This document shows positions 12,599 to 24,000 of a DNA stretch of 64,000 bases, in pieces. This DNA comes from Rutpela maculata (taxonomy: Eukaryota > Arthropoda > Insecta > Coleoptera > Cerambycidae). Position 1 is the stretch's first letter. Each line of letters starts with the position of its first letter. The DNA is taken from positions 36,723,903 through 36,787,902 of the forward strand of contig OW386289.2 of the NCBI GenBank assembly GCA_936432065.2, in the 5' to 3' direction. The position numbers and the translations under genes were made by a program. The notes under the pieces are model-generated. The model saw only the letters and a program-made list of their open reading frames with translations, made no database searches and was not told where the DNA came from.

Positions 12599-14623
12599 TT
12601 GTCTTACAAGCATGTGTCCTTGGTTTTTTGCATTAGAATCAATTATGCCAGATGGTTACCAATACATGTTAGAGACATGATGACCTTAAATCAGACAAAT
12701 TCCAATATTGCTGCAGAATTTGGCAAAGGTAATTTTGTCATTCACAAAACTAATCATCAATTTTCAGCACTGCCTATTGACCAGGCGCATGAACAACATA
12801 ATGCTATAGTAAAAGGGGAAGGTGGAGCCATAGGTTTAACTGAAAACCCATCTGCACTTCGGCGGTGGACAGTCGCTGGACCAGAAATAGCACGGATGGT
12901 CTTGCAATTTGAGGATATGATTGACCCTTCATCTACGGAAGATTTCCGGCACCACGATGAGAACCAGTCTACGCAATATCGCTTTAAGCAGAATGTCCAA
13001 AATGTTGTTGCAGCTTTTGAAGAACTTGGAAATCCTTTCGCCAATGATATGGAGGACCTTATAAACCTTGCCACAAAGCAGGTGGCCCATGATGCTGTAA
13101 AGAGAACTGTTTCCGAGATAGAGGACATAGGTGCACATGAGTTTCATCGTTTTGTTGACAAAAGAATCGATCGTCGACTAGAAACCATTATGGAGCCACT
13201 TAAAAAACTAAAGCTCCCATTAATGAGTACACCACCCCCACAAAACTCCAAAGCTAAAAGTGCTCTACGATCAGTACGTAATGACTGTAATCTATTTGCT
13301 CGTTTGTATATAGGGTGTGAAGCCCGAGGTGGTGACCTGAGCGATTTTTTCCGACACGAGAATCATGCGTGGCCTCCATCACTTGCCGAATACGGGCACC
13401 TTCGAATATCGAAAAAAAGTGATATCATTAGTTGTGTGGAACAGCTGCTTCAGGAACATGACCAACCTGAAAGATTGGACACAGTATTGCTTTATGGGGC
13501 TGTACTTGTAAATATCATTAGACCCACCGACTCTATGAAAAACTTTGCGGATTACGCAGAACAAGGATTTATTCCCTATGTTAAAACATATTTTAGACGT
13601 ACGTCCAGGCTAGAAGTTATTTGGGATACTTACCGCCCTGATTCATTAAAATCAATAGCTCGTCAGAAACGGGGAACCGGTACTCGAACTCGTGTCACAT
13701 CGAAAACACCCCTGCCAAAGAAATGGAACGAATTTTTGCGAGTCGATGACAATAAGGCAGAGATATTTAAGTTCCTCGGAATGTATGTCAAAAATATAAC
13801 TCCTGATGTTGGAACTACCATAACCACAATGGAGGAGAATGTAGTAAGTAATACAGACATCTGCCTTGCACCAGTATGTCCGTCTACTCACGAAGAAGCA
13901 GACACCAGGCTTATCCTGCATGCTCATGCTGCCGTTGGGCAGGGATGCTCTCGAATACTTTTAAGAACCGTTGATTCTGACATATTAGTACTGGGCATTG
14001 CTTTTGCTAGCCAATATCCAGGTGTAAAATTGTGGATTGAATTAGGGACAGGGAAGAATATACGAATAATTTCTGCACATGGGGTTGCTGCAGCGATGGG
14101 ATTTGAAAAAGCATCGGCGCTACCAGGCTTTCATGCCTTAACTGGGTGCGATACAGTGTCTTCATTCGCTTCACGTGGGAAAAAAACGGCGTGGAAGGCA
14201 TGGGAAAAATACCCGCAGGTTACAGCAGCTTTCAGCTTTATATCACAACCATCCGATGAGATAGAGCCAGATGTTTTCGACAAACTTCAACGCTTTGTAA
14301 TTATAATGTACGATCAGACATGTTCAGAAACTGATGTTAATGTTGCTAGGCGGTACCTCTTTACACAAAAAAATCGTACACTTGAAGGAATACCCCCTAC
14401 ACGAGATGCACTTCTATTGCATATTAAGAGGGCATGGGGATGGGAGGCTGGTACAATAGGTTGGGAACCAATATGGATGACACTGCCAGAGGCTTTAAAA
14501 TCCTGCAAAGAAATCATCGCTTGTCGCTGTACACGTAAAATATGTACAGGGCATTGCAAATGCGTGAGTTCTCATGTTCAGTGTACATCAATGTGTAAGT
14601 GTGAGGGCAATTGTGAGAACTAA
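12599..14623 (+). CDS. XPG/PIN-like nuclease domain with C-terminal cysteine-rich motif (E1, part 3)
   Basis: A 674-codon frame; homologous sequence begins at INYARW near 12640, so the first 14 codons are doubtful. The nuclease core lies at residues 340-520: a buried Asp in VIWDTY (D343), EEAD (E432, E433, D435), DSDILVLG (D459, D461) and LTGCDTVSS (D518). This order, including EA-D, D-x-D and G-x-D, is that of XPG/FEN-type PIN-fold nucleases. Residues 636-672 hold at least nine Cys in a CXC-like cluster (CRC, CKC, CKC). XPG-type nuclease regions are known, to my memory, from Academ DNA transposons, and the long TIRs around this gene fit that. Assignment to Academ is an inference. Parts 1-3 together give about 1,450 residues. 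Confidence 0.7.
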   Translation: MSYKHVSLVFCIRINYARWLPIHVRDMMTLNQTNSNIAAEFGKGNFVIHKTNHQFSALPIDQAHEQHNAIVKGEGGAIGLTENPSALRRWTVAGPEIARMVLQFEDMIDPSSTEDFRHHDENQSTQYRFKQNVQNVVAAFEELGNPFANDMEDLINLATKQVAHDAVKRTVSEIEDIGAHEFHRFVDKRIDRRLETIMEPLKKLKLPLMSTPPPQNSKAKSALRSVRNDCNLFARLYIGCEARGGDLSDFFRHENHAWPPSLAEYGHLRISKKSDIISCVEQLLQEHDQPERLDTVLLYGAVLVNIIRPTDSMKNFADYAEQGFIPYVKTYFRRTSRLEVIWDTYRPDSLKSIARQKRGTGTRTRVTSKTPLPKKWNEFLRVDDNKAEIFKFLGMYVKNITPDVGTTITTMEENVVSNTDICLAPVCPSTHEEADTRLILHAHAAVGQGCSRILLRTVDSDILVLGIAFASQYPGVKLWIELGTGKNIRIISAHGVAAAMGFEKASALPGFHALTGCDTVSSFASRGKKTAWKAWEKYPQVTAAFSFISQPSDEIEPDVFDKLQRFVIIMYDQTCSETDVNVARRYLFTQKNRTLEGIPPTRDALLLHIKRAWGWEAGTIGWEPIWMTLPEALKSCKEIIACRCTRKICTGHCKCVSSHVQCTSMCKCEGNCEN

Positions 14624-14824
14624 CTCTGTCACGCGTATACGTTTTTCATCGAAAATAATTATTTGCATTAAAAAGTAATTTTATTTTTTGCTAAATAAAA
14701 CTGATACTGAAATATTATGAGTTATCATTATGTTGCATTACCAAATATCTAACAACTCTATTGTAACTGATGTCACAGATACTAAAACTTTAATTTTTTT
14801 CTAGCAGTTTAATAGTGAATTGGT

Positions 14825-15150
14825 AAAAATTAGATTTTTCTCTTTTTCTGGATTTATCTATCAAACTTGTAAACTTAGGAAGAAAGTTCTAATAACTAAA
14901 AATAAAGTTCCATAAAAGAGCTACTATAATTTAAAAACATTATTAAAATCGGTAAAATAGGAGCTAAGATAGTCGGCGTATTACACGAGCGAGTAGGCGC
15001 AATTTTTAAATGGCAGCCATTTTGTTATTTTGTGACATATTGAAGGGCTCCTTATTTTTTAATACTTAGAATTGTATACAGAACAATCCTTGAAAGTTTC
15101 ATGCTTTCTTCATTAATAGCACAATTTTTACTGAAATCCGCCTAACTACA
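14825..15150 (-). repeat. Right long terminal inverted repeat of XPG-like transposon E1
   Basis: Inverse partner of 8963-9290. It begins about 200 bp after the stop codon of the XPG-like gene. Similarity may go on to about 15275. Confidence 0.85.
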
Positions 15151-15484
15151 TTGCTTTGTCTGGACCACTCAACGCGCTCGACCAAATTGCGAGCCGCTGA
15201 GTCAATCCAAACTCTTTCCATGCGAGAAACCGGCCTTGTGCATGTGCATTGATTTTTATCAATTTTTGCTTATCGGCACTACGCCGGCTTTGTCAAAATC
15301 ATCTATTTTGCCTTTTGGATGCAATGCATCGCTAAAATTTTATGCTCATACTTTAGAAATGGGCTTTCAATGACCGTACCTCAAAGGTCAATGTCTTTGG
15401 TGGAGGAATAAAAAATGAAAAATATCTCAAAGTATATTTTCGTGGTACTTTTTAAACTGACTTTGTGGTATTTGGACCAATTTC

Positions 15485-15790
15485 GGCGTACTTTTGAAAA
15501 ATCAATTTTCAAGCCAAATTTCAACGTAGTTTTGAAAAATTAACCTGCGGGTGAAATTTTGGCGTACTTTTGAAAAGTCAATTTTGAAGCCAAATTTCAA
15601 CGCAGTTTTGAAAAATTAATCTGCGGGTGAAATTTTGGCGTACTTTTGATAAATCGATTTTTAAGCCAAATTTCGACGCAGTTTTGAAAAATTAGTCTGC
15701 AAGTGAAATTTTGGCGTACTTTCGATAGATCGATTCTTGAGCCAAATTTCGACGCCCTTTCAAAGTCCAATTTGTGGTACCTTTGAAAAA
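15485..15790 (+). repeat. Four-unit tandem array, exact 76-bp period
   Basis: GGCGTACTTT recurs at 15485, 15561, 15637 and 15713, precisely 76 bp apart, each followed by GCCAAATTTC and TTTTGAAAAATTA-type sequence. Units differ by several substitutions, so the array is not fresh. It lies in the right flank of E1 with no counterpart in the left flank. The rest of 15151-16049 shows no gene. Confidence 0.85.
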
Positions 15791-16053
15791 GTATATTATT
15801 CATAAATCTTTGTCATTATATACTTTTGCTCTCATATCCTGAACCAAAAACATTTTTCCTAAGTGAAAATTCGGTGTTTCTTCGAATTTTCACCTAGTCA
15901 TTTCCAACGCCTTATAGAACCCAAAACGGTCCTTATGGACTGATCTGTGCCTCTGCAGACTTTTAAAAATGTCTTTAAATTAAATTTTTGCCTAAGTCGA
16001 ATTTTGATTCTGTCTTCAACTTAGGGCGATTTTGGAGAGTTCTGCAACATTAA

Positions 16054-16985
16054 CACCAAACTATTTCAAAACTCGTGATAAGGTTCTGAAACATTTTATT
16101 TGGTGACAGATCTATTATTTTGGAGAACATAGTTCTTATTCCCAACATAAAACAGATTAATTGGACATAAGTTACGATGATTATTCGATTATTTTTCATA
16201 AAAAATGTTATAAATTTGGATACCTACATATATTTGGAGACACTTATGTTAATCTGAGATAAAAAATAATTTCTGGGATTGAATTTCATAATTAGAGGAT
16301 TTCGTTTGATGACAAATATTTATTATGGTGGCAAGTAAATTTATCCTCTTTTTTTTTACACTCCGTGGTTATCATAATGTACTAATTTCATAATATAACT
16401 GCATTTTTTAAAATTCAAATTTACAATTATTTACATAACTTTTCTTTGAATTTATTCTGTATTTTAATCTAAATAAAAATTTAGATTATTTATAAATTAC
16501 AAATTAGTCAATGAAAATAAAATAAATGTAGTATAGACAATACAGTTATTTATTACAATTCCGTGATAATAAGATATTCGAATATAAAGAATCGATTTGA
16601 TAAACACGAGCTATAAAAAATGAACAAAGAGTAAACGAAACGTAAATCTATTTAAAAACTCTTAAAAGGTCAATGGTTCTACTATTTTCGTTATCGTTAC
16701 TACAGCTAATTAAGATAAGCGTAAACTGTTAAAATTAAACAAAGTCACAGTATGAAACACAGCAGATAAATAAACAATAATAACCAGTTAATGTGGCAGT
16801 TGCTGTCTTTTAATAGTAATATATCGACCTCTCATGAAGATCTGATAAGAAAAGTGTTTAATTATTTATTCATTATTCTATTGTTTATTTTTTCTCTGCA
16901 ATTAGGATTCGCAACATTGTAACAAGGTGAATTTTCGGAGAAACGAATTAACCAAAATTTTAATTGCTAGGTACTTGTCCTTTTT
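16054..16985. other. AT-rich sequence, no gene seen
   Basis: After the array remnant (16054-16130), which also holds an inverse match to the array motif TAGATCTGTCACCAA, the sequence is very AT-rich with short direct repeats. I find no frame or structure that I can support. Confidence 0.6.
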
Positions 16986-17557
16986 ACTTCCACATCCAGT
17001 GGAAGTACAGTAACGCAAAAAAAATGAAAATTTTTATTGTTCAAATAGGCTTCGAATCTCATGAAACGTCGAGATTTTAAATTTAAACAAAAAAATCTGT
17101 CTGTCGGACGGTCTATCTGTAACGTTTTTTATGCGCATGATTACTCTGGAACCGTTTAAGATATTGACTTGAAATTTGCTACACATATGTATTTTAATGA
17201 AATCTGGAACTAGATTATATTTTGATCTTATTCCGTTGAAGGGTTGGGGGATAAATCGAGGCAAATGGGGGTAAATGGTAAATCAAACAAGTAAGTTATA
17301 TAAAATTAGTATTTAGTATATATAAGAGAAGCTAAGGTCTCAAAACATTTTTTGGCATTAACCACCTCCGTTACCCTTATTAAAAGGGGTGAAAAAATAA
17401 AATTGTTATATAGTGTGCGTACAAGGCCTCAACAATTTTTTCTACTTCATCCGCCCCCACCTCCACTACCGATGTGGCATATCGTTTTATAGGTGAAGTG
17501 TAAACATAGTATAGTATCGTTGTGCGAGACTTGGATAGAAAACCTGGATGTGGAAGT
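16986..17557. mobile_element. MITE-like repeat, copy 1
   Basis: ACTTCCACATCCAG at 16986-16999 mirrors CTGGATGTGGAAGT at 17544-17557, an exact 14-bp TIR. The interior shares long blocks with 42949-43555 (CTCTGGAACCG, GGAACTAGATTATATTTTGA, TTCCGTTGAAGGGTT). The two copies also match for about 25 bp beyond the right TIR (GTGATTTCTTGGGCAGC), so the true end may lie further out. It is non-coding. Confidence 0.75.
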
Positions 17558-18002
17558 AGTGATTTCTTGGGCAGCAGTTTTAATATTAGTATTAGTGGAC
17601 AGTTATAGACAGATAGATACAGTTACCCTTATCGAATGAAATCAAATCATATTGGTGTTAACAACATTTGTGTGTGTTTTACATAAGTTCTAATACACAT
17701 AAGCATAATATATAAAATGTGTAATAAATTATAAAATAAGGTAACAAATATAGGTACGCAGATACACAAAAGTAGTGATACGTAATCACAGTCATTGTTT
17801 TGTATAAAAATACACTAAAACCTTAAAAACTAACTAAATACAACACACAACTAATCACAACGCAGGAACATCACAATTTAAAAATTCGTTAATATTACAG
17901 AATGCCTCTTTCTTTAGGAAATCCTTTGTTACACGTTTATTTCTTGTCTCTTAGTGATTTCTGACATGCAAGGGAAACTTGTTATAAAAAATAGTTATAA
18001 GC
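17558..18002. other. AT-rich spacer, no gene seen
   Basis: I see only AT-rich sequence with scattered TAATATTAG-type repeats. Nothing supports a gene or RNA. Confidence 0.5.
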
Positions 18003-18281
18003 GTGATGGCGACTTTAATTGCTATAGTACGGTTTTATGTTGAACTCATTTCTAACTCTAATAGGTACATCTCCCTCAGAGATCTATACGCACTTTGTTA
18101 CGACATAACCCCACTAGCGGATTTCGTCCAGAAAATATCACAAAAATTCTATCAATTTAAACTGGGGGATAGTCCGCTAACCCGCGATATAACACGAATC
18201 AGACAGCATAATGCCATAGTTTTCAACCTGAAACACCCATTACCATACCAGGCGTTGCCTATCTTTCGGCAACCTCCCTAG
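18003..18281 (+). pseudogene. Jockey-like non-LTR ORF2, C-terminal fragment
   Basis: Ninety-two codons whose C-terminal part (DFVQKISQKFYQF...NP-like SPLTRDI...HPLPYQ) resembles the tail of Jockey-clade ORF2 proteins. There a short helical stretch follows the RT domain and ends in a basic, proline-rich segment. No RT motif is present, so this is a 5'-truncated remnant. The following C/T-rich sequence to about 18640, with AATAAA near 18609, would be its 3' UTR. The gypsy element begins at 18667. The family call is tentative. Confidence 0.4.
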
Positions 18282-18666
18282 CCACACTTTGCAATACCAT
18301 AATTTTTCCTTTTCGCCACCTTTTACCTTACTTAAACCCCTCTTCTATTCCCTTTATTCGTCTTTCTTTTTGTTGGTTTGTTAAGTTTTGTTCTTTCATC
18401 ATCTTTGTTTCTTCTTCAAAATCCCCTCTCGGCCAATAGCTTCTTGCATAAATCCAAACATTTTAAATAATAACTTTCCCTTCACCCCACCTCCCTGGAG
18501 GCGGTACGATCACCAGGACGAAGGACGTCATTAGCTAGAACGAGTTTTTTCGTTGAGTTTTCTCCGTATCAGCAATCAGAATTTGTAAATAGTGCAGTAT
18601 TTCGCGCAAATAAAAACCATCAAAAGCGTAATTTTAAGTTTTTAAAAGTTCTTCATGTTCTATATA

Positions 18667-19030
18667 TGTTAGATCATGGTTCACATGAATGACTTTTTAA
18701 AAAAGATTTATTTATTTAATGGAGCCAACGTTGGCTCTTGGAGAAGGAATTAGAATAATAAATTAGAAGTGTTGCATTCTAACTGAGTTTAATAACTGAT
18801 TCTACAAAGCATGTCTAGTCGTATTTATAACATACAGAACCTGAGTAAGCAAAATATAGAACAAAGGAAATGCAATTCGACAGTCAGCATAAAATGTGAG
18901 AAACAATGGTGAAACATAATATCTCTAAGATAAGCGATTAATAAGAGAAGTCGTTATCATGTAATATGATATACCTGTGAAGGTTTGTTATGACTAAGTC
19001 TTGGTAATAAGCGTATAATTTTATATAACA
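18667..19030 (-). repeat. 3' LTR of errantivirus element 1
   Basis: 364 bp. It contains the exact 16-bp palindrome GAGCCAACGTTGGCTC at 18722-18737. The purine tract (read ACTTCCCCCTT on the plus strand) abuts it at 19031-19041. Confidence 0.95.
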
Positions 19031-19280
19031 ACTTCCCCCTTAATAAAAAAGTTGATGTTATGCAGCAACTTTTGAAAATTGTTAGAAACGTTAAATGAAT
19101 ATAATGCAAAATAAACTGAAACAATGTTGAATGAATACAAAGCAAAATAATAAAATACATAAAAGTTAAAATTGGTAAATGATAATAATAATAAGTGAGT
19201 AATACATTACCTAAATGTAATAAGAATAAAATACAATGGTCTAAATTAATAGACAAGGGTAAAACTCCACATATGAAAGT

Positions 19281-21008
19281 CTATGTTAACTCGATGTCTT
19301 CTTCTTGAGGTTTAATACCGGGTCGCTTTCTTGGAGGGATAAGTCTAGGAAATTTGGTGAATACTCTGCTTCGCTCTGAAGGAGGTGAAGGAGGGTTGTC
19401 CGTTGAGGGTTGGATTCGCAATGCTCTACATCTTCTTCTTCTGCATTTACAAGTTATGTAAAGTACAACTAACAGGATGATGAGAGTGATTATGAAATAC
19501 GTGAACCAAGATACGTGTTTGGTCACAAAAGGCTCGTTTATGAGGTCATCCAGGTCTTTGGAATATTGGTCCAATTTGGTTTTTGCAATATCTAGATCTT
19601 CTACGGCGAGATTGTTTAATTTGAGTGGTTTTAATTTTGGAATTTCGATTTTGTCGGGCATGTGATTACAGCTTTCAAAAGGAATTTGGATAGGATGTGA
19701 ATTGTCCTTAATTTCGGAGAAGTCTTTGGCACTGGCTTGTATTTGAGTAATGCCTGCATAGGCGTAACATCCTGGTTGTAGTTTGATGATGGAATTTTTG
19801 TTGATTAACTCTGTCGTGGATTCTCTCTTTGGACAGCTGATGGTGATGTGAAGTGGTTCGGAATTAATTACTAGCCATGTGTTGTCTTCAAGTTCTTGGA
19901 CGTTGTATCCCTGACTAATAATGAAGGAAGTTTGACAGTTCTCTGGAAGTTTCGGCAACGGTTTTAGTATTCTGGCTTCACATATGGCATTTTGGTCGAT
20001 AGGATAGGCAAACAGGTTCGAACATAGTTTGGTTGCAAAATAAAGAGGTTTGCATTCTTTCAAATTTTGTATACATTAAAGAATCATCGTCTCTCGCGAT
20101 ATACTTTTGTGAAACAGATAAAATATGATGCAGACCAGTTCTGTTATCAAGTATCAGGATAGGATATAGGCGATAGGTGTTATAATTTTGGGGTTCATCA
20201 AGTGGTATTGTTAAAACAAATACTAAGCTAGAATCCATTTGAAACGCTTGCAAATTGTTCCTTCGTAAGCTCTGTGAAATTTCTTGTAATGCTGTTACCA
20301 AATGATTAGGGGTTATGATTGAAGTGTGAATGATTCCTAATCTGGCAAATGTTATTGAATTCAAAATGTCGTTTAAATTATTTTCGATATACAAATAACT
20401 TGCCATTAGTTGTTCGGAAATGTATAAAAATTTTAGTTTTATATGAGCAGCCTCAATAGCTTGAGTCATTGTTTGAATTGTGTGTTCGATTTCTTCGAAG
20501 TTGTAACTGAAATTTGAATTTTAATTAAGTTTTCCAATTGATGTTCGTCATTATTTAGTTTATTTATACAATCAGTATAGTACTGGCCATCTTCAGCATC
20601 TAGGTTACCAGTTACGGATTTGAAAATTGTACCGATACCGTTAAGTATTCCTCGTTTATATCTTTTTGTGTCTGAAAAGATTTCGTCAAATTTCATTTTT
20701 ATAGAGTTGGATATTTGTGTTAAAAGGTTAAAGTCTGTTTTAATTTCACTTAATTTCACTCGTAAAAATAATTGACTTCACCATTGACTTCACCTTCACC
20801 ATTATTGAGAGTGTACAAGATTTTGTCTAAGATATTTTGACTTTTGACAAAAGCTAGTTTGAGGGATGAAATGTTTTTATGCACTAGTAGAGTCCATTTG
20901 TCATTTGTCACCACGATGTCCGTGTCTTGGTGGTAATATACACCAACAGTGTTATTGATCGGGGTAATTTTGTATTGACAGAGTGCTGATCCGAACAGCA
21001 GGAGAAAC
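19281..21008 (-). pseudogene. env: env of errantivirus element 1 (broken)
   Basis: Membrane glycoprotein of the insect errantivirus group, which shares its fold with baculovirus-type fusion proteins. Coding parts lie at 20759-20466, 20469-19978 and 20063-19281 in different frames. Compared with element 2 there is a deletion after the first segment (near 20510), an in-frame loss of about 18 codons near 20250, and a small deletion near 20070, so no single product can be made. The C-terminal membrane span (WFTYFIITLIILL) and basic tail are intact. A splice acceptor (TTTTCAG) precedes the frame at about 21009. Confidence 0.85.
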
Positions 21009-21020
21009 CTGAAAATAAAT

Positions 21021-24000
21021 TTAATTTTCAGTATATGGTTTCATTCTATCAAAATTTACTTTGGTTTCTTGTTTCGTTTCGAGGTTTAATAAGGTAGCAG
21101 AATTTTGGAAAATTTCTTTTATTTTAAAAGGACCGTTAAATTTGTTTTGCAATTTGTTTTTGATTTGTGATTCGTTTACGTAAACTAAGTCACCTATTTT
21201 GTACTCAGATCGTTTTTGGGGAACATTTCTGTCGAAACGAACTTTTGCTTTCTCTTTTTGAGATTGTGTTCGACTACGGGCTATTTTATAGTAGTGGGAT
21301 ATTCTGTTGTTTAAATCTCTAACGTATTTGGTTATTAACTCTTTTTGGTTATATAAAGTTTCAGATGGTCTGTTAGACGTATGACCAAAGATAAGTTCAT
21401 ATGGGGTGAAACCGTGTGTTTTATTTACCGAATTGTTATAGCATATTACTGCATATGGTAAAATCGTGAACGGATGTTCGTTCGGGTTTTCAATTTTATG
21501 AATTCTTATCATTTCAGCTAAAGTAGCATGAAATCTTTCTATGGATCCGTTCGATTGGGGATGTCCTACGCTTGAATAAGTTAATTTTATGTCGTAGATG
21601 GTGCAGAGATCTTTGAACAAACGGTTGTCAAATTCGCCACCGTAATCGCAATGGATTCTTAGCGGGGTACCGTAATGTTGAAAGTATAACAACAAGGTAT
21701 TTACGACGGATTTTGCGGATTTGTCCGGGACTGCATAGGCTTGTGTAAATTTAGTTAACTCGTCGCGAATAGTTAAAGCGTAATTTCGAGTTGGGAATTC
21801 AAATAAATCGATATTAATTCTTTCGAATGGTGTTCTTGGGGTTTCTGTGACTACTAGAAGGTTTTTTCGGCATACCTTAGTTTTTTGGCAAGATTCGCAA
21901 TTTTTTATAAAATTTTCAACGTCTTTAATTAGACCTTGCCAAGTGTATTTTTCTCTAATTCTTCGAATCGTTTCATTTATTCCGCGGTGTAAATTATTTT
22001 TACCAAAATGATTTTGCTCCAATATAATTGGAATTTCATCTTCGTCGGTAGTTCTGACGATATCTTGACAAATTACTACTTTTAAGTCTTTTTCCGCAAA
22101 AATGAATGATAGGATTTCAAGTATGGGGAGGTCTAAATTATTTTCGACAAAGTATGTCTTAGAAAGATCCAAAACATCTTGATTTTTAAATGGTACCAAA
22201 AATAGATGTTCAATTACAGATTCGATATCAAAAGGTAGAGGGATGATAAAATATCTCCTATGTCTGACTGTTTTGCTCGATACAATATTGATTTTATTGT
22301 TATGGAATTCGGGGTTTTCTTCGAATATGTCCTCGATAATTTTGTGATGTAGGTCTTGTAGGTTATTTTGTTGGAAGAAAGTTATATCTTTATGTTCTCG
22401 GTATAGGAGTTGTTTGTTTGAGGCTTTGATTTTTGAATAGTCTATTAGAGATGTTGTTTTATATAGGTTGGTGAAAGTTTCAAATTCTCGGGAAATTTGT
22501 TCGTTACTGATTTCGTTGTTATCGTCTGGGTTTTCGTCGTCGTCTGACTCTTCGTCATTCGCGGCTAGAACCTTTGAATAGAATTTGGAACATTCGGAAA
22601 AAGATTCTGGAAAGTGCGTCCGCGTTCTTATTGATTTTACCAGGTTTATAAATTATTTCGTAGTCGTACTCTTCTAATTTGAGTCGCCAACGGGCAAGTC
22701 TACTTCCTGGGTCTTTTATAGAGAATAACCAGGTGAGTGTTCTGTGGTCGGTTACAAGCTTGAACTTTCTACCGTACAGATAGGGTCTAAAGTGCTTTAC
22801 ACTCCATATTATGGATAAAAGCTCGCGTTCAATCGTTGAATACTTAGTTTCTGCACTCCACAAGGTTCTAGAAGCATAGGCAATGGGTAAATCCTTGCCA
22901 ATAGGCCCCTGGCTCAGCACTGAGCCGACGGCAAATGCGCTCGCATCAGTGGTTAGAATGAATGGTTCATCAAAATTAGGATAAATTAATATCGGAGTTG
23001 TTGTTAATGTTTGTTTCAAATTTTGAAAAGAATTTGTACAATCATTGTCGAAGAGAAATGGTATATCTTTCTGTAAGAGTTTTGTTAGGGGCTTGGTTAT
23101 CTTGGAGAAATTAGGAATAAAGCGCCTATAATATCCGGCTAAACCTAGAAATGATTTAATTTCTTTTGGATTTTTCGGTTGGGGAAAATTTAAAATAGCG
23201 TCAACCTTCGAAGGGTTTGGTTTTACGCCGTCCCTTGTAATTAGATGTCCTAAATAAGCGACTTCCTTACCGAGAAACTCGCATTTGTCTGGTTGAATTT
23301 TGAGGTTGGCTTTTTGAAGGCGTTTAAAGACTTCAGTTAGACGGGAAATGTGTTCGTGAATTGTAGGGGAGTAAATAATAATATCGTCCATGTAGACGAG
23401 ACATCGTTCATTTTGAATACCTAACAGGATGTTATCCATAACTCTTTGAAAAGTTGATGGAGCGTTTTTGAGTCCAAATGGCATTCGCACGAATTCATAA
23501 TGGCCGTTCTCAACTGTGAAAGCAGTCTTTTGAATATCTGCGGGATTAATTTCGATTTGGTGGAAACCAGAAGCCAAGTCTAAGGTTGTGAAATATTGGC
23601 ATTTGCCAAGTTGGTCTAAAAGATCGGAAATGTTGGGCAGAGGATATTTGTCACCGATTGTAACCTCGTTGAGTTTGCGGTAGTCAACTACAACGCGCCA
23701 TTTTTGCTTACCAGAAGCGTCCAGTTTTTGGGAACTACCCAGACAGGAGAGGACCAAGGTGAGGTTGAAGGTTGAATAATACCTTGACTTAACATTTTCG
23801 ATACTTGGGACTTAACTTCTTTATGGACCTGAGGATAGCGATACGATTTCGTAAATATCGGTCGGGAATTGTCGGTGTCAATAGGGTGTTTGATTTCGAT
23901 GGTAAAGGTCAAATTGTTTCCTTCTAAATAGAATATATCTTGAAAGTCTAAACAAAGCTGCGTTACTATTTCGGCCTCTTCTTCGTTTAGATGATCCAAG

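Larger units (their letters stand above)
7933..16049. mobile_element. About 8.1-kb insertion splitting the tandem array, TTAA duplication
   Basis: TTAA at 7929-7932 and again at 16050-16053 bracket the insert, and the array unit reads on across the gap. The insert starts TGTAGAAGAACGC and its reverse complement starts TGTTGCAGAACTC (10 of 13 match), an imperfect short TIR. Inside lie the much stronger long inverted repeats at 8963-9290 and 14825-15150 and the large XPG-like gene. The whole could be one transposon with diverged ends. Alternatively the long-TIR element may sit within another insertion. Confidence 0.45.

Noticed and set aside
12757..13128. Minus-strand frames inside the XPG-like gene
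   Set aside because: Shadows of a well supported plus-strand protein.
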